NCBI GenBank assembly: GCA_019779905.1
Contig: JABAKE010000003.1
Coordinates: 248,001-312,000 of the forward strand
Origin: Modestobacter lapidis
Lineage (GTDB): Bacteria > Actinomycetota > Actinomycetes > Mycobacteriales > Geodermatophilaceae
Length of the DNA stretch: 64,000 nt
Reading direction: 5' to 3'
How positions within the stretch are numbered: the stretch's first letter is position 1; each line of letters starts with the position of its first letter. The position numbers were made by a program, and so were the translations under genes. A model generated the notes under the pieces. It saw only the letters and a program-made list of their open reading frames with translations. It had not been told where the DNA came from and ran no database searches. Shown here piece after piece: positions 1 to 9,639 of this stretch.

Positions 1-835
1 ACATGTCGGCCGCGCGGAAGGTGAGCGCCTGGAACTTGTTCAGCGTCACCCCGAACTGCTTGCGCGTCCGGAGGTACTCCGACGTCGTGCCGAGGGCGGT
101 CTCCATCGCCCCGATGGACTCCGAGCCGTAGGCGATCCGGGCGCGGCCGAGGGCCTGCTCGATGTCGGTCGTGCGGTCGGCCCCGCCCTCGCCGAGCAGT
201 TGCGCGGGGGTGCCGTCGAAGGTCACGTTCGCCGCGCGGCCGCCGTCGTGGGTGCGGTACCCGGTGCGGTTCAGCCCCGGGGCGTCGCCCTGGACGACGA
301 ACAGCCGGGTGACCCCGCCGGCCACGGCGCTGACCACCAGCACGTCGGCGCGGGCGCCGTGCGGCACCGGCTCCTTCACCCCGCTCAGCCGCCACCCGTC
401 GCCGTCGTCGGTGGCCTGCACCCCGCGGGCGCTCGCCTCCCACCGGCTGCCCGGCTCGGCGTGCGCGAACGCCGGCACGCTGGCGCCCTCGGCCAGCGGG
501 CCGAGCAGCGCGGCGCGCTGCTCGACCGTGCCGACGGCGGACACCAGCCCCCCGGCGAGGACCACGCACTCGACGAACGGCTCGGGCGCCAGCACCCGGC
601 CGATCTCCTCAGCGACGATCGACACCTCCACCGGGCCGGCGCCCATGCCGCCGTCCTCCTCGGCGAACGGCAGGCCCAGCACGCCCATCTCGGCCAGCCG
701 CGCCCAGGTCTTCTCGTCGAAGCCGGGGTCGGCGGCGACGACGGCGCGCCGCTGGCCCCCGCCGTAGGCGCGGTTCAGCAGGGCGTTGACGGCCTCCCGC
801 AGCGCGATCTGCTCGTTGTCGTAGGTGTACTCCAC
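1..835 (-). CDS. acyl-CoA dehydrogenase, C-terminus beyond window
   Basis: Reading leftward from a GTG at 835, the frame stays open to the window edge (about 278 residues). It has acyl-CoA dehydrogenase features: an N-terminal helical part, the central strand region, and the C-terminal helix pattern with a YLRTRKQFG motif near residue 260. These enzymes oxidise acyl-CoA at C2-C3 using FAD. It starts 7 bases after the stop of another dehydrogenase of the family, so the two are probably co-transcribed and may form a heteromeric enzyme, as FadE pairs in actinobacterial steroid and fatty-acid catabolism do. The missing C-terminus prevents checking the catalytic base. Substrate unknown. Confidence 0.85.
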   Translation of the reverse strand, partial: MEYTYDNEQIALREAVNALLNRAYGGGQRRAVVAADPGFDEKTWARLAEMGVLGLPFAEEDGGMGAGPVEVSIVAEEIGRVLAPEPFVECVVLAGGLVSAVGTVEQRAALLGPLAEGASVPAFAHAEPGSRWEASARGVQATDDGDGWRLSGVKEPVPHGARADVLVVSAVAGGVTRLFVVQGDAPGLNRTGYRTHDGGRAANVTFDGTPAQLLGEGGADRTTDIEQALGRARIAYGSESIGAMETALGTTSEYLRTRKQFGVTLNKFQALTFRAADM

Positions 836-842
836 GGCGAAC

Positions 843-2018
<1,176 letters not shown>

Positions 2019-2056
2019 CGGGCCTCTTCCCTGAACTCGGCTGCCGCCATCACGAT

Positions 2057-2078
2057 CGGACGCCTGGCCGGGCGTCCG
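2057..2078. promoter_or_regulatory. inverted repeat, candidate operator of the acyl-CoA dehydrogenase pair
   Basis: CGGACGCC at 2057-2064 and GGCGTCCG at 2071-2078 form perfect 8-bp arms around a 6-bp spacer. The repeat lies in the divergent intergenic region, 39 bases upstream of the dehydrogenase ATG at 2018. Size and position suit a regulator site; a transcript hairpin is also possible. No regulator gene is adjacent. Confidence 0.4.
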
Positions 2079-2215
2079 GACCGAACATCCCACATCGGCT
2101 ACTGGTGAGTATCCCCAGGGTCGGGGATCCGGCGACCGGGTGGCCGCCGGCGCGTGCCCTCCCTCGGAGGGGGGAACTCCGGGTCGACCGGTGAACCGGT
2201 GCCGTCGGTGGGCCG

Positions 2216-4345
2216 ATGGTCTCTGCAACGAGCCGGATCGACCGGCCGTGGCGAGGGACGGGGCGATCGGTGACAGTGCGGGCGAACGCGCCGACCGGGC
2301 AACCGGTGCCCCCCGACGTCATGGCCGCGGTCTTCCACACCGCCATCCTGAGCGACCGGATGGCGCTGCTGGTCGTCGAGGTGGTCGGCCGCCGGCGGAC
2401 GGTCGTCTGGACGAACGACAAGGCCGTCGAGCTGCTGGGCTACGCCCCCGAGGACCTCAGCGCGCTGCCGCTGGAGCAGCTGCTGCCCAGCCTGGGCGGC
2501 GGGGAACTGCGGCTCCTGCTGCGCCGCGAGCGCGCGGTGCAGATGACGCTGCCCGTGCGGTCGGCCAGCGGTGCCCCGCTGGAGTGCATCGTGCGGGCCA
2601 ACCCCGACCAGACCGGCCGGCTGTGGACCCTTCGCGTCTTCACCGTCGACGCCGGTGACCAGCGGGTGTCCCGGGCGACCGCCGATGCCCACGAGCGGCG
2701 CTTCGCCACCCTCACCGAACGCTCGCCGATCCCGACGCTGCTGTCCGAGCAGGGCATGCGGCTGGCGCACGTCAACGACGCCTTCTGCGCGCTGGTCGGC
2801 CAGCAGGCCGAGCACCTGCTGGGCACCGGCTGGCTGACCAGCATGCACCCCGACGACCTCGACGCCGTGCTCGAGCAGGCCGCCACCGTGCTCGATGGCG
2901 GCGAGGGGGAGGTGCAGGCCCGCCTGGTCCGGGCCGACGGGACCGTCCGGACGACGGTGATCCGCTTCGCGCACCTGTTCACCCCGGGCGTCGGCGCCGG
3001 CTTCGTCGGCACCATCGAGGACATCACCGAGCGGCTGGCCTTCGAGACCCGCCTCGCCCACCAGGCGCACCACGACCCGCTGACCGGCCTGCCCAACCGC
3101 ACGCTGCTGGCCGAGCACGTCACCGAGCGTTTCGACCCCGCCGGGTCCGGGCTGGCCTGCATCTTCCTGGACCTGGACAACTTCAAGGTGGTCAACGACT
3201 CCCTCGGCCACGCCGCCGGCGACGACCTGCTCGTGGAGGTGGCGACGCGGCTGCGGTCCACCGTTCGCCCCCACGACCTGGTCGCCCGCTTCGGCGGGGA
3301 CGAGTTCGTCGTCGTCTGCGAGGACGTCGACGAGGCCGACGTCGTCGCGCTGGCCGAGCGCATCGGGGAGGCCCTGCGCCGGCCGCTGCGCATCCGCGGG
3401 GTCGACCACCGGCCGCAGGCCAGCATCGGGGTCACCGTGCAGACCGGCGAGCACGTCTCGGCCGAGGAGTTGATCCGCGACTGCGACATCGCGATGTACC
3501 AGGCCAAGGCCGGGGGGCGCGGGCGGATCACCGTTCTGGACCACCTCGCCCGCGCGCAGGCCCGCGACAAGCTGCGGCTGGTCGCCGACCTGCGTGCCGC
3601 GATCGAGGCCCGCGACATCACGCTGCTCTACCAGCCGATCTTCAGCACCCAGGACGGCACGCCCGTGGCCGTCGAGTCGCTCGCCCGCTGGGAGCACCCC
3701 GAGCGTGGCGCCATCAGCCCGTCGACGTTCGTCCCGCTCGCCGAGGAGAACGGCCTGGTCTCGGCACTCGGCCTGCTCGTGCTGGACGAGACGTGCCGGC
3801 AGCTGGTCGAGTGGGACCGGGTGCTCGGCGAGGACGCACCGGCCCGGGCCAACGTCAACGTCTCCGCGTTGCAGCTCGACGGGAACCTGTGCGGGCACGT
3901 CGAGTCGGCACTGCAGCGCCACGGGCTGGCACCGCGCCGGCTGTCGGTGGAGATCACCGAGTCGGCGCTGGTGAAGGATCCCGCGTCGGCCCGGGCGGTG
4001 CTGCTGCAGCTGCGCGACCTCGGCGTGGAGCTGGCGATCGACGACTTCGGGACCGGCTACTCCTCGCTGGCCTACCTGCGGCACCTGCCGGTCACCAGCC
4101 TGAAGGTCGACCGCTCCTTCGTCGCCGAGCTGGCCGACGGCCACCCGGAGATCACCACCGCCGTCATCGCCCTGGCGCGGAGCCTGAACCTGCATACCGT
4201 CGCCGAGGGGGTCGAGACCGCCGAGCAGGCCGCCGAGCTCACCCGACTCGGCGCCACCTACCTGCAGGGCTTCAGCCTCGCGGAGCCGATGGGCGGCGAC
4301 GTCCTCGCCGCCTGGTTCGCCGGCCGGCGGAGCGCGCTGCGATGA
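2216..4345 (+). CDS. PAS-PAS-GGDEF-EAL cyclic-di-GMP protein
   Basis: A signalling protein of up to 709 residues. Two PAS-like sensor segments occupy about residues 35-270. A GGDEF domain follows (HDPLTGLPNR at about 285, intact GGDEF in RFGGDEFVVV at about 362), then an EAL domain to the C-terminus. The EAL signature is ESL in AVESLARWEHP, keeping the metal-binding Glu; DDFGTGYSSLAYL is intact, so phosphodiesterase activity is plausible. No membrane segment is seen, so it is likely cytoplasmic. The start is uncertain: ATG 2216 gives the longest frame, but GTG 2276 or the ATG of the VMAAVFHTA stretch are alternatives. Its stop overlaps the next ATG (ATGA). Confidence 0.9.
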   Translation: MVSATSRIDRPWRGTGRSVTVRANAPTGQPVPPDVMAAVFHTAILSDRMALLVVEVVGRRRTVVWTNDKAVELLGYAPEDLSALPLEQLLPSLGGGELRLLLRRERAVQMTLPVRSASGAPLECIVRANPDQTGRLWTLRVFTVDAGDQRVSRATADAHERRFATLTERSPIPTLLSEQGMRLAHVNDAFCALVGQQAEHLLGTGWLTSMHPDDLDAVLEQAATVLDGGEGEVQARLVRADGTVRTTVIRFAHLFTPGVGAGFVGTIEDITERLAFETRLAHQAHHDPLTGLPNRTLLAEHVTERFDPAGSGLACIFLDLDNFKVVNDSLGHAAGDDLLVEVATRLRSTVRPHDLVARFGGDEFVVVCEDVDEADVVALAERIGEALRRPLRIRGVDHRPQASIGVTVQTGEHVSAEELIRDCDIAMYQAKAGGRGRITVLDHLARAQARDKLRLVADLRAAIEARDITLLYQPIFSTQDGTPVAVESLARWEHPERGAISPSTFVPLAEENGLVSALGLLVLDETCRQLVEWDRVLGEDAPARANVNVSALQLDGNLCGHVESALQRHGLAPRRLSVEITESALVKDPASARAVLLQLRDLGVELAIDDFGTGYSSLAYLRHLPVTSLKVDRSFVAELADGHPEITTAVIALARSLNLHTVAEGVETAEQAAELTRLGATYLQGFSLAEPMGGDVLAAWFAGRRSALR

Positions 4346-5241
4346 CCGCCCTGCCCCAGTTCAACCTGCCCCAGTTCGACCTGCCCCTGCTCGACCAGCC
4401 CCACACCGCCCGGAGAGCCGACATGCCCACGACCCTCGCGGCTGCGCCCGTCTTCGACATCGAGGCGGTGCTGGCCAGCATCGACTCGATGGCTGCCCAG
4501 AAGCCCGTCGCCGCCCAGATCGTCTCGGTGGCCAACGCCGACGGGGCCAGCGCCAAGGAACTCTCGGCGGTGCTCGCCTCCGACGTCACCTTGGCCGGCC
4601 GGGTGCTGAAGCTGTCGAACTCCGCCTACTTCGGCATGCGCGGCCGGGTCACGTCGCTGCAGTTCGCCGTCACCGTCGTCGGCTTCACCACCGTGCGAAC
4701 GATGGCCACCGTCGCGCTGACCGACCTGGACGACGAGTCGCAGCTGCCCGAGGACTTCTGGGACGTCAGCACCCACCTGGCGCTGGCCGCCGCCGCGCTG
4801 GCCCCGCGCTTCGGGGAGCGCCCGCAGGACGCGCTGTGCATCGGGCTGCTCGCCCAGCTGGGTGTGGCGCTGCTGCACCACAACGACCCGGAGGGCTACG
4901 CGGAGCTGAGCGCCGCCCAGCCCGGCGCGGCCGGCCGCCGCGCCGCCGAGGTGCAGCGGTACGGCATCCACGCCCTGCGGCTGACCTCGGTCGCGCTGGA
5001 GCAGTGGGGCTTCCCGCACACCATGGTGTTGCCGCTGCGGGAGGTCGACGACCTCGGCTCCCCGGGGGGCGGCCTGCTGCGGACCGCCTTCGAGCTGGCC
5101 GGGCGGCTCTGCCTCGACGGTCACGAGAAGGTGCCGGTGCCGGTGCTGTCCGGCGGCCGGCTGGCCGAGCGCGACGTCACGACGGTGCTGGAGTCGGTGC
5201 GCGCCCAGGCCGACGAGCTGCGCCGGGCGCTGCTCGGCTGA
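4342..5241 (+). CDS. HDOD-domain protein
   Basis: A 299-residue protein built around an HDOD domain (about residues 35-230), recognised by AKELSAVLASDVTLAGRVLK followed by NSAYFG and the region around GFTTVRTMATV. HDOD proteins are non-catalytic relatives of HD phosphohydrolases that often act with cyclic-di-GMP or kinase signalling. ATG 4342 overlaps the stop of the GGDEF/EAL gene by 4 bases, so the pair is translationally coupled and probably acts in one output. The first 27 residues contain the short repeat LPQFNLPQFDLP. An in-frame ATG at 4423 with GGAG eight bases upstream is an equally good start that would remove this repeat. Confidence 0.85.
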   Translation: MTALPQFNLPQFDLPLLDQPHTARRADMPTTLAAAPVFDIEAVLASIDSMAAQKPVAAQIVSVANADGASAKELSAVLASDVTLAGRVLKLSNSAYFGMRGRVTSLQFAVTVVGFTTVRTMATVALTDLDDESQLPEDFWDVSTHLALAAAALAPRFGERPQDALCIGLLAQLGVALLHHNDPEGYAELSAAQPGAAGRRAAEVQRYGIHALRLTSVALEQWGFPHTMVLPLREVDDLGSPGGGLLRTAFELAGRLCLDGHEKVPVPVLSGGRLAERDVTTVLESVRAQADELRRALLG

Positions 5242-5288
5242 AGAAGGATCCCCTTCGCAGGCTCAGGGTCGGCCCCCGAAAGGGGGCC
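5239..5288. repeat. palindromic repeat, copy R1 (short form)
   Basis: Begins with the TGA stop of the HDOD gene and reads TGAAGAAGGATCCCC, followed by GCAGGCTCAGGG. The same opening, TGAAGAAGG or TGATGAAGG, recurs at 12276 and 59616, each time starting on a stop codon. This copy lacks the far arm, which is replaced by a simple terminator hairpin. Confidence 0.5.
5271..5288. terminator. hairpin terminator between convergent genes
   Basis: GGCCCCC-GAAA-GGGGGCC: perfect 7-bp arms and a GNRA tetraloop. It lies between the stops of two convergent genes (5241 and 5289) and can serve both. There is no T-run. Confidence 0.75.
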
Positions 5289-6362
5289 TCACGGCAGCCG
5301 GACGACGTCGGCCGTGACGCACCCGTCACCGGTGAGCCGGGACGGCGCCGGGCTGTCGTAGACCACCAGCAGCCGCGGGTCCGCAGCCGGACCGAGCAAC
5401 CCGAGCCCCTCGGCGTGGTCGTCACCGACGCCGAAGGGAAGCGTCAGCTCCCGGGTGAGCAGCTCGCCCCGCACCACCTGGGGCGCCTCGGTGGTCAGGG
5501 CGCCGTGCCAGCGGAACACGTGCACCGGCCCGTCCAGGTCCATCGTCGGGCCGGCCAGCACCAGCAGGTCCTCGCCGTGCGGGCACAGGTCGCGCACCCC
5601 CAGGCCGTCCAGCCGCAGTACGTGGGTGCGGTACCGGCGCCCGTCGTCGACCGGGAGCAGCTCCAGCCGCCCCGGGTCGTCGGGGTGCACCTCGGGGCGG
5701 AGCTCCAGCACCACCGCCCAGCCGCGCAGCACCGGTCCGCGCAGGCCCAGGTACACCCGGGGGCCGGCCACCGCGATGCCCTCGACGTCCAGCCCGTTGT
5801 CCTTGCCCGGGATCGGGAGGAACGGGCCCAGGTGCTCGTCGTCGGCCAGCAGATCGCGCAGGTCGGTGCCGTGGGCGCCGAACACGGCCGCCCGGTGCCG
5901 GCTGCCGGCCACCGCCAGCTCGGGCACCAGGGTGGGCAGGCCGTCGACGTCGGCTACCGGGATGCGCACCAGCACCTGCCGGTTGGCCTGGCCGGTGACC
6001 TTGGCCAGCCGGCGCAGCGCCTTGTCGCCGGAGTGCTTGGCCTTGATCTGCCGCCGGCGCAGGCTGTGCGACCCGACCGCCCACAGGAAGTGGCCGTCCC
6101 GGGCCAGCCCCTCGATGTCCGGCTCCTCCGCGGCGTCCTCCCCGGGCAGCTGGACCAGGTCGGCGAGCCGGTAGGTGGTCTGGTCACCGAACTCGGCCGG
6201 GTCGTCGGGATCGTCGGCGACCAGCCGTTCCACCGTCGCGGTCTCGTCGCCGGCCACCCACAGCACCGGGCCGTCGCTGCGGACGGCGGACAGGTTGGTG
6301 TGCGTGCCCGCCGCCCGGGCGTCGTGCCCGAACCGCAGCCGCACCGTGCGTTCGACAGCCAC
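5289..6362 (-). CDS. DUF3616-family protein
   Basis: About 357 residues, resembling the DUF3616 family (probable beta-propeller proteins of unknown function). Evenly spaced repeats of the kind GLARDGHFLWAVGSHS and GIAVAGPRVYLGLRGP suggest propeller blades, and DIEGLA, DVEGIA and HAEGL recur at blade-like spacing. No signal peptide or membrane segment is seen. Start: GTG at 6362 (VAVERTVRLRFG); upstream in frame becomes low-complexity antisense sequence over the divergent gene. It is monocistronic on its strand, with a shared terminator downstream. No function can be assigned. Confidence 0.75.
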   Translation of the reverse strand: MAVERTVRLRFGHDARAAGTHTNLSAVRSDGPVLWVAGDETATVERLVADDPDDPAEFGDQTTYRLADLVQLPGEDAAEEPDIEGLARDGHFLWAVGSHSLRRRQIKAKHSGDKALRRLAKVTGQANRQVLVRIPVADVDGLPTLVPELAVAGSRHRAAVFGAHGTDLRDLLADDEHLGPFLPIPGKDNGLDVEGIAVAGPRVYLGLRGPVLRGWAVVLELRPEVHPDDPGRLELLPVDDGRRYRTHVLRLDGLGVRDLCPHGEDLLVLAGPTMDLDGPVHVFRWHGALTTEAPQVVRGELLTRELTLPFGVGDDHAEGLGLLGPAADPRLLVVYDSPAPSRLTGDGCVTADVVRLP

Positions 6363-6434
6363 CCGGTCAGCGTGGCACGGGGCCGGTCCGTGGGGGAGGG
6401 TGCACCAGCCGGGCAGCGCGGGCACTGTGGAGGC

Positions 6435-7277
6435 GTGTTCGACGTCGACTTCATGGCCCTGCTGACCCGCGAGGTGCTGCGCGAGCGTGCACCGGCGCTG
6501 ATCGCGGAGGCCTGCGCCTGGAGCGTCGGGCTCTCCGACCAGCCGCACCACCTGCGGCGTGGCGGCCGGCTGGTGGCCACCGGCGTGACCATCGGCGTGC
6601 GGGCGGCCAGCGGGCAGCCGCTCAGCGGGGAGGAGGACGGCCGGCTGGAGCTCGGCGACGCCCGGCCGGGCAGCTTCCAGGACGCGCTCAACGCCCTCGA
6701 CCCCGACGGCGCCGTCCACGCCGAGCGCTTCGACGCCCAGGTGCTGGAGCCCTTCGTGCTGGCCACCTGCGTGCAGGCCGCCGAGCGGGCCCGCGCGACC
6801 CGCCGCGCCGCGTGGCAGGAGCTGCTGGACGAGCTGGGGGAGGACGGCCGCGACCTGGTCGAGGTCGTCCGGGTGGGGGAGTGGGAGGCGCCGCTGCGGA
6901 TCGACGCCGAGCACCTGGTGCTCGCCGCGCTGGGCACGGTGCCGCTGGTCGAGGTGGAGGCCGAGGGGCTGCCGCTCTCGCTGGTCCGCGCGGCCGAGGG
7001 GATCACCCGCACCGCGGCCGCCCCGGCCCCCGCCCCGGTCACCGAGCCGGCCGGCGACGACCTGGCCGGAACCCTCTTCCTCGCCCGGGCCGCGCTCGAC
7101 GCGGCCGGTCTGACCGTGCCGGTGCCGCGGGCGGAGGCCGAGGCGCTGGTGCGCGCTCTGCTGGCCGAGGGTCTGCTGCTGGAGGAGGTGCCGGCGGTGC
7201 TGCCGCACCTGCCGGTGCAGCCGGAGACCGCGGCGGAGGTCCGGGCGATCGTCGCGGCCGCCGAGCCGGGTCTCTGA
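6435..7277 (+). CDS. unknown protein, 280 residues
   Basis: Not recognised. The GTG start at 6435 (VFDVDFMALLTREVL) has GGAGG directly upstream. The protein is acidic, rich in Ala, Glu and Leu and mainly helical by eye, with no transmembrane segment, signal peptide or Cys/His cluster. An Ala/Pro stretch near residues 195-205 probably links two domains. It is divergent from the DUF3616 gene (72-base gap) and 35 bases upstream of the aldose-epimerase-like gene. Amino-acid composition is natural in this frame only, so it is a real gene. Confidence 0.7.
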   Translation: MFDVDFMALLTREVLRERAPALIAEACAWSVGLSDQPHHLRRGGRLVATGVTIGVRAASGQPLSGEEDGRLELGDARPGSFQDALNALDPDGAVHAERFDAQVLEPFVLATCVQAAERARATRRAAWQELLDELGEDGRDLVEVVRVGEWEAPLRIDAEHLVLAALGTVPLVEVEAEGLPLSLVRAAEGITRTAAAPAPAPVTEPAGDDLAGTLFLARAALDAAGLTVPVPRAEAEALVRALLAEGLLLEEVPAVLPHLPVQPETAAEVRAIVAAAEPGL

Positions 7278-7312
7278 CCGGCCGCGCCCCGCGGCCGCCG
7301 GATACTGACCCG

Positions 7313-8131
7313 GTGACCGTGCGCCTGCGCTGTGGCGATGCCGAGCTCGCCGTCGACCCCTCGACCGGAGCCCGCTGGAGCTCCTGGCGGGTGGCCGGCC
7401 TGGAGCTGCTGACCAGCGCCGACGTGCCGCTACCGCCGGGCATGCGGTCGGGCACCTTCGTGATGGCCCCCTACGCCGGCCGGCTGGGACAGGGGCGGGT
7501 GACCCTGGCCGGGGTCGATCACCAGCTGCCGCGGCTCGCGCCGCCGCACGCCATCCACGGCACCGTGGCCGAGCGGGCGTGGGCGGTGGTCGACGCCGAC
7601 GACACCACCCTGAGGTGCGCCACTGACCTCGGCGACGGCTGGCCGGCCCGCGGACGGCTCGAGCAGCGCCTGGAGCTGGGCGCCGACTCGCTGGTCAGCG
7701 AGCTCGTCCTGCACGCCGAGGAGGCCATGCCGGTGACCATGGGCTGGCACCCGTGGTTCGCCCGCCGGCTGGCCCGCGGTGCGGACGCCCGGTGGTTGCT
7801 CAGCGGCGGGGAGCAGTACGTGCGGGGGCCGGCCGGTCTGCCCACCGGCGAGCTGGTCCCGCTCCGGCCGGGGCCGTGGGACGACTGCTTCCGCGGGTTC
7901 ACCGCACCGCCCGGGCTGCGCTGGCCGGGGGCGCTGGAGCTGCACGTCGAGTCCAGCGCCGATCACTGGGTGCTCTTCGACGAGCGCCCCGGCGAGCTCT
8001 GCCTGGAGCCGCAGACCGGGCCACCGGACGCGCCGTCCCTCGGCCGGGCGACCGAGGTGCCGGCCGGCGGACGCCTGCGGCTGCGCTGCACCTGGCGCTG
8101 GCGCGCGTTGCCGGTGGACGCGGAGTCCTAG
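7313..8131 (+). CDS. aldose 1-epimerase family protein
   Basis: 272 residues of the galactose-mutarotase-like fold. Matching active-site landmarks are PHAIHG (residues about 78-83, substrate-binding His), MGWHPWF (about 143, catalytic His) and ELCLEPQTGPPDA (about 230, catalytic Glu). These enzymes interconvert alpha and beta anomers of sugars in the cytoplasm. The start is GTG 7313, chosen because VTVRLRCGDAELAV is the usual family beginning. It precedes a ribose-type importer but is separated from it by about 280 bases with a separate promoter, so a shared sugar role is only suggestive. Confidence 0.85.
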   Translation: MTVRLRCGDAELAVDPSTGARWSSWRVAGLELLTSADVPLPPGMRSGTFVMAPYAGRLGQGRVTLAGVDHQLPRLAPPHAIHGTVAERAWAVVDADDTTLRCATDLGDGWPARGRLEQRLELGADSLVSELVLHAEEAMPVTMGWHPWFARRLARGADARWLLSGGEQYVRGPAGLPTGELVPLRPGPWDDCFRGFTAPPGLRWPGALELHVESSADHWVLFDERPGELCLEPQTGPPDAPSLGRATEVPAGGRLRLRCTWRWRALPVDAES

Positions 8132-8222
8132 CCCGGCCGGACCGGGGCCGCGGGGCCGGGGGGCCTCGGGGCGCCTTCGGCCACGAAACGGTCACGGCCT
8201 CACCCCTGGACCCCTAGTGACC

Positions 8223-8285
8223 TTGACAACACGGGAACGGCCCAGCACTGTCACCGCGATAACGAACGGCCGTTCGCACAACGAA
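8223..8285 (+). promoter_or_regulatory. promoter and 14-bp palindromic operator of importer 1
   Basis: TTGACA at 8223-8228, 17 bases, then CACTGT at 8246-8251. Just downstream, CGAACGGCCGTTCG (8263-8276) is a perfect palindrome, followed by CACAACGAA (8277-8285), which adds a third half-site. The whole 8261-8285 block matches 45822-45846 except for the two central bases, and both follow a TTGACA box. Position over the start region suggests repression. A palindrome plus an extra half-site resembles IclR sites of the PobR/PcaU kind; a TetR-type site is also possible. Confidence 0.7.
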
Positions 8286-8412
8286 AACCCGGCCGGGGAC
8301 ACCGTGGCCGTGGGTCCGCGTCCCTCGCGGGTGACCGGTCCGGACGTACTACCTGCCGGAGCACACACGTCAGCGGCGGCCCTGGCCGCGCAGAACGGGG
8401 AAGAGGCACCAC

Positions 8413-8487
8413 GTGACCGTCAGCGACGACGTCCCGCCCGCCACGAGCGCCGGCCGCCAGGCCGCGCGTCGGGGCGTCCGGGCATGA
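8413..8487 (+). CDS. possible 24-residue leader ORF
   Basis: GTG at 8413 with GAAGAGG six bases upstream opens a 24-codon frame (MTVSDDVPPATSAGRQAARR...), whose stop TGA (8485-8487) overlaps the permease ATG at 8484 as ATGA. Spacing and coupling look functional, although the peptide is unrecognised. It could couple or attenuate permease translation, or be the remnant of an older N-terminus now out of frame. Confidence 0.35.
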   Translation: MTVSDDVPPATSAGRQAARRGVRA

Positions 8488-9527
8488 GCGAGACGACCGT
8501 CTCGACGCCCACGCCGACCGAGCAGCCACCGGCGCCGCGCCAGCCGCGGAACGGGTTCGGCCGGACGCTGCTGGCCCAGGAGTACCTCGGCGTGCTCATC
8601 GCCACGCTGGCGCTGGTCCTGCTGATCGGCGCGTTCCACCCGCGCTTCCTGCAGTTCGACCAGCTCATGGCGATCCTGAACCAGGCCACCTACATCGGGA
8701 TCCTGGCCTGCGGGATGGCGTTCCTGCTGGCGATGCGCGAGCTGGACCTGTCCGTCGGCTCGGTCTACGCGCTCACCGCGCTGGCCTGCGCCATGCTCAC
8801 GACCGCGGGGATGAACCCGTGGCTGGCCGCCGTGCTGGCGATCGTCGCCGGCGGTCTCCTCGGCCTGTTCAACGCCCTGCTCATCCAGTACTTCGGCCTG
8901 CCGTCGATCGTGGCCACGCTGGCCACGCTGGCGATGTTCCGAGGTCTCACGCTCGCGCTCAGCGACGGGACGCAGGTCCTCGGCCCCCCGGTGGACGACC
9001 CGTTCTCCCAGGTGATCAGCGGCGACGTCCTCGGCGTGCCGGTGACCGGCATCGTGCTGGTGGTGGTCGTCATCGTGCTGACCGTGGTGCTGCGGGCGAC
9101 GCCGTTCGGATACCGGGTCAGGTCCATCGGCTCCAACCCCGACGCCGCGCTGTTCAGCGGCATCCCGGTCAACCGGGTGCGGATGCAGGCCTTCGTGCTC
9201 AGCGGCGCCCTCGGCGGCCTGGCCGGCGTGCTCACCATCGGTTACCTCGGCGCTGCGGATCCCAACACCGGCAGCGGCTACGAGCTGCTCGCCATCGCCG
9301 CGGCCGTGATCGGTGGCACGTCGCTGGCCGGCGGCAAGGCCACCATCGTCGGCGCCGCTCTCGGCGCTGTCCTGCTCGGTGTCGTGGCCAGCGGGCTGGC
9401 CTACTTCAGCGTCCCGATCAACTGGAACCAGTTCGCCACCGGCGCGGTGATCCTCGGGGCGGTGTCCCTGGACAGCGCCGTCCGCCGCCGCCGCCGGGCG
9501 CGCGCCGGCAGCGGTACCCACCTCTGA
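8484..9527 (+). CDS. ABC importer permease, ribose type
   Basis: 347 residues, the normal size for RbsC/BPD_transp_2 permeases. About eight to ten hydrophobic segments follow a hydrophilic N-terminus of about 40 residues. The family loop is visible as GELAVGS-type ELDLSVGSVYALTA near residue 90 and as AAVIGGTSLAGGKATI near residue 277. It forms the membrane channel for the lipoprotein at 9640 and the ATPase at 10761. ATG 8484 overlaps the stop of a possible leader ORF. Substrate unknown: RbsC-type permeases carry sugars but also other polar compounds. Confidence 0.9.
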   Translation: MSETTVSTPTPTEQPPAPRQPRNGFGRTLLAQEYLGVLIATLALVLLIGAFHPRFLQFDQLMAILNQATYIGILACGMAFLLAMRELDLSVGSVYALTALACAMLTTAGMNPWLAAVLAIVAGGLLGLFNALLIQYFGLPSIVATLATLAMFRGLTLALSDGTQVLGPPVDDPFSQVISGDVLGVPVTGIVLVVVVIVLTVVLRATPFGYRVRSIGSNPDAALFSGIPVNRVRMQAFVLSGALGGLAGVLTIGYLGAADPNTGSGYELLAIAAAVIGGTSLAGGKATIVGAALGAVLLGVVASGLAYFSVPINWNQFATGAVILGAVSLDSAVRRRRRARAGSGTHL

Positions 9528-9563
9528 GACGTCCGGTCGGCCCGGGCACCTCTCTCCCTTCCT

Positions 9564-9591
9564 CCCCGCGGAGCCGTTCCGGTCCGCGGGG
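9564..9591 (+). terminator. intercistronic hairpin before the binding-protein gene
   Basis: CCCCGCGGA (9564-9572) pairs with TCCGCGGGG (9583-9591) around a 10-base loop. It lies between permease stop and binding-protein start inside one operon, so partial termination or mRNA end protection is more likely than full termination. Confidence 0.5.
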
Positions 9592-9639
9592 GCGTCACCC
9601 CGTACCACCCCGACTCACGTCCATCTCAGGAGGAACATC

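Noticed and set aside
2099-4195. Reverse-strand open frame of 698 codons opposite the GGDEF/EAL gene
   Set aside because: Shadow of a high-GC gene; the plus-strand frame has intact PAS, GGDEF and EAL signatures.
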